A DNA stretch of 64,000 nt from JAZKFT01 sp963845495. Its GTDB lineage: Bacteria; Bacteroidota; Bacteroidia; Chitinophagales; Chitinophagaceae. The position numbers and the translations under genes are program-made. How positions within the stretch are numbered: position 1 is the first letter of the stretch; the number at the start of each line of letters is the position of its first letter. The notes below the pieces were generated by a model that did no database searches, had not been told where the DNA came from, and saw only the letters and a program-made list of their open reading frames with translations. The stretch is taken from the NCBI GenBank assembly GCA_963845495.1, contig CAWJTH010000104.1:7244-71243 (forward strand), written 5' to 3'. Of the stretch, positions 63,071-64,000 are shown piece after piece.

Positions 63071-64000
63071 ATGAGTTCGCTCAATATTTTTATTATTACC
63101 AGCCTTGTTACCCTTGGCGCAAGTTTAATGGCTACGGCCTATCATATTGTGCTATACAGTTATTACCACGATAAACTTTTTTTGCATTATACCGCCTATT
63201 TATTTTGCATGTGCCTCTTTGTTTTTTTAAGGGGCGAGGTGAGCTTCTTTTTCTTGGGCAACGACACTACCAATTATCTCATTAGCCATTTTAACGAAGG
63301 TTTGCAAATTGTTTACTTTTTATTGTACATCAATTTTTTGGCGCATGCTTTAGGCGTTACCAACAATAAACAAGGCATTATTTTTAAAGGCCTACAATTA
63401 TTAAACATTGTACTGGGCATTTATGCATGCACCGTGGTGGTGTTACATTTTACCAGTATCGAGTTTCCGGTTTTACCGTTTATTATTTCCCGTATTTTTA
63501 TTTTTGGCATAACCATTTTGCAGCTAATTTATGTTTATCGACTGCAAACCAACCCCTTCCAGCGCTGGATATTTGTAGGGAGCGTTTATTTTTTTATTTG
63601 TGGGTTGATGTCTTTTGTTAGCAACCAAACCACTTCGCATGCCGTAATATTTCGCCCTTTGGAATGGTTGATGGCTGGCAACTTGGGCGAAATCATTTTC
63701 TTTTCGTCGGCTATGGGTTATCGTTTAAAAATGACAACCCTAGAAAGACAAGCTGCCATTGAACTTGCTTTGGAAGAAAAAGCCCAGAAAAACGCTGCTG
63801 TTATGCAAACCCGGTTAGAAGAACGGAACCGCATTGCCCGTGAATTACACGATGATATGGGTTCGTCGGTAAGTAGCATCCGCATTTTTAGCGAAGTGTT
63901 GATACAGCAAAACAACACCGAAACAGGTCAAAAATATGCTGGTCGCATCAGCCATATTTCGCAAGAATTAATGGAAAGAATGGCAGATTTGGTATGGGCC
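63071..64000 (+). CDS. NarL-type membrane sensor histidine kinase, 3' end beyond window
   Basis: Open from the ATG at 63,071 to the window edge (310 codons, no stop). The N-terminal half has about seven membrane helices (LNIFIITSLVTLGASLMATA, LHYTAYLFCMCLFVFL, LQIVYFLLYINFLAHALGV, LQLLNIVLGIYACTVVVLHF, FPVLPFIISRIFIFGITILQ, WIFVGSVYFFIC, LGEIIFFSSAMGYRL), similar to 7TM-DISM sensors. A coiled linker (ERQAAIELALEEKAQKNAAV) leads to the HisKA_3 H-box RIARELHDDMGSSVSSIRIF. The ATPase domain lies outside the window. A LuxR-type partner would be expected downstream. Confidence 0.88.
   Translation, partial: MSSLNIFIITSLVTLGASLMATAYHIVLYSYYHDKLFLHYTAYLFCMCLFVFLRGEVSFFFLGNDTTNYLISHFNEGLQIVYFLLYINFLAHALGVTNNKQGIIFKGLQLLNIVLGIYACTVVVLHFTSIEFPVLPFIISRIFIFGITILQLIYVYRLQTNPFQRWIFVGSVYFFICGLMSFVSNQTTSHAVIFRPLEWLMAGNLGEIIFFSSAMGYRLKMTTLERQAAIELALEEKAQKNAAVMQTRLEERNRIARELHDDMGSSVSSIRIFSEVLIQQNNTETGQKYAGRISHISQELMERMADLVWA

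Overview
Most of the window (about 4,040 to the end) is low-GC DNA from a Bacteroidota bacterium, most likely a Chitinophagaceae or Sphingobacteriia relative. The evidence is two SusC/SusD pairs, a FecR/ECF-sigma cassette, a type IX secretion sorting domain, LytS/LytTR two-component pairs, PspC/PadR and YtxH-type envelope-stress genes, and promoter boxes of the TAnnTTTG type. This assignment comes from gene families and composition, not from a marker gene. No rRNA, tRNA or CRISPR array was seen.

The first 4 kb is different. It is GC-rich and made of at least four unrelated, truncated pieces in mixed orientation: a primase-like Toprim/P-loop ATPase with a frameshift, the C-terminal half of a TSUP permease, a nucleotidyltransferase-like gene with its middle missing, and an aminotransferase with many indels. 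This looks like assembly chimerism or contamination rather than a natural island.

Region by region: 4.6-5.8 kb holds a PAS histidine kinase. From 27.2 down to 5.8 kb, all on the minus strand, is a polysaccharide utilisation locus: two tandem beta-propeller LytS-type sensor kinases, one LytTR regulator, a leader full of inverted repeats, then SusC, SusD, a beta-helix lipoprotein, GH35 beta-galactosidase, a GH43 of the exo-beta-1,3-galactanase type, an SGNH esterase and a six-hairpin glycosidase. The enzyme set points to a beta-galactan or arabinogalactan side-chain substrate. At 28.1-31.4 kb is an SBBP-repeat secreted protein whose type IX sorting domain is cut off by two frameshifts. It is followed by a 27-unit, 21-bp tandem array and a cluster of REP-like repeats, then a LuxR-type regulator with a degenerate receiver.

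From 43.4 down to 33.8 kb is a second SusC/SusD locus, under an ECF sigma factor and FecR. It carries two phosphoester hydrolases (an endonuclease/exonuclease/phosphatase-family enzyme and an ENPP-type phosphodiesterase) and no glycosidase, which suggests scavenging of a phosphorylated or phosphodiester substrate. Each gap downstream of its susD carries a hairpin-forming inverted repeat.

The rest (44-64 kb) is mostly housekeeping and stress genes: DUF1801, SRPBCC and DUF1810 proteins, a LytS/LytTR pair, DUF4395, a class V aminotransferase-fold enzyme, an AddB-like nuclease carrying an in-frame repeat insertion, a 2-oxoglutarate/Fe(II) oxygenase-fold protein, PadR-PspC, single-domain response regulators, a YtxH/holin-like operon, a 53-aa DUF1328 membrane protein, a secreted protein behind a structured leader, and a NarL-type sensor kinase running off the right edge.
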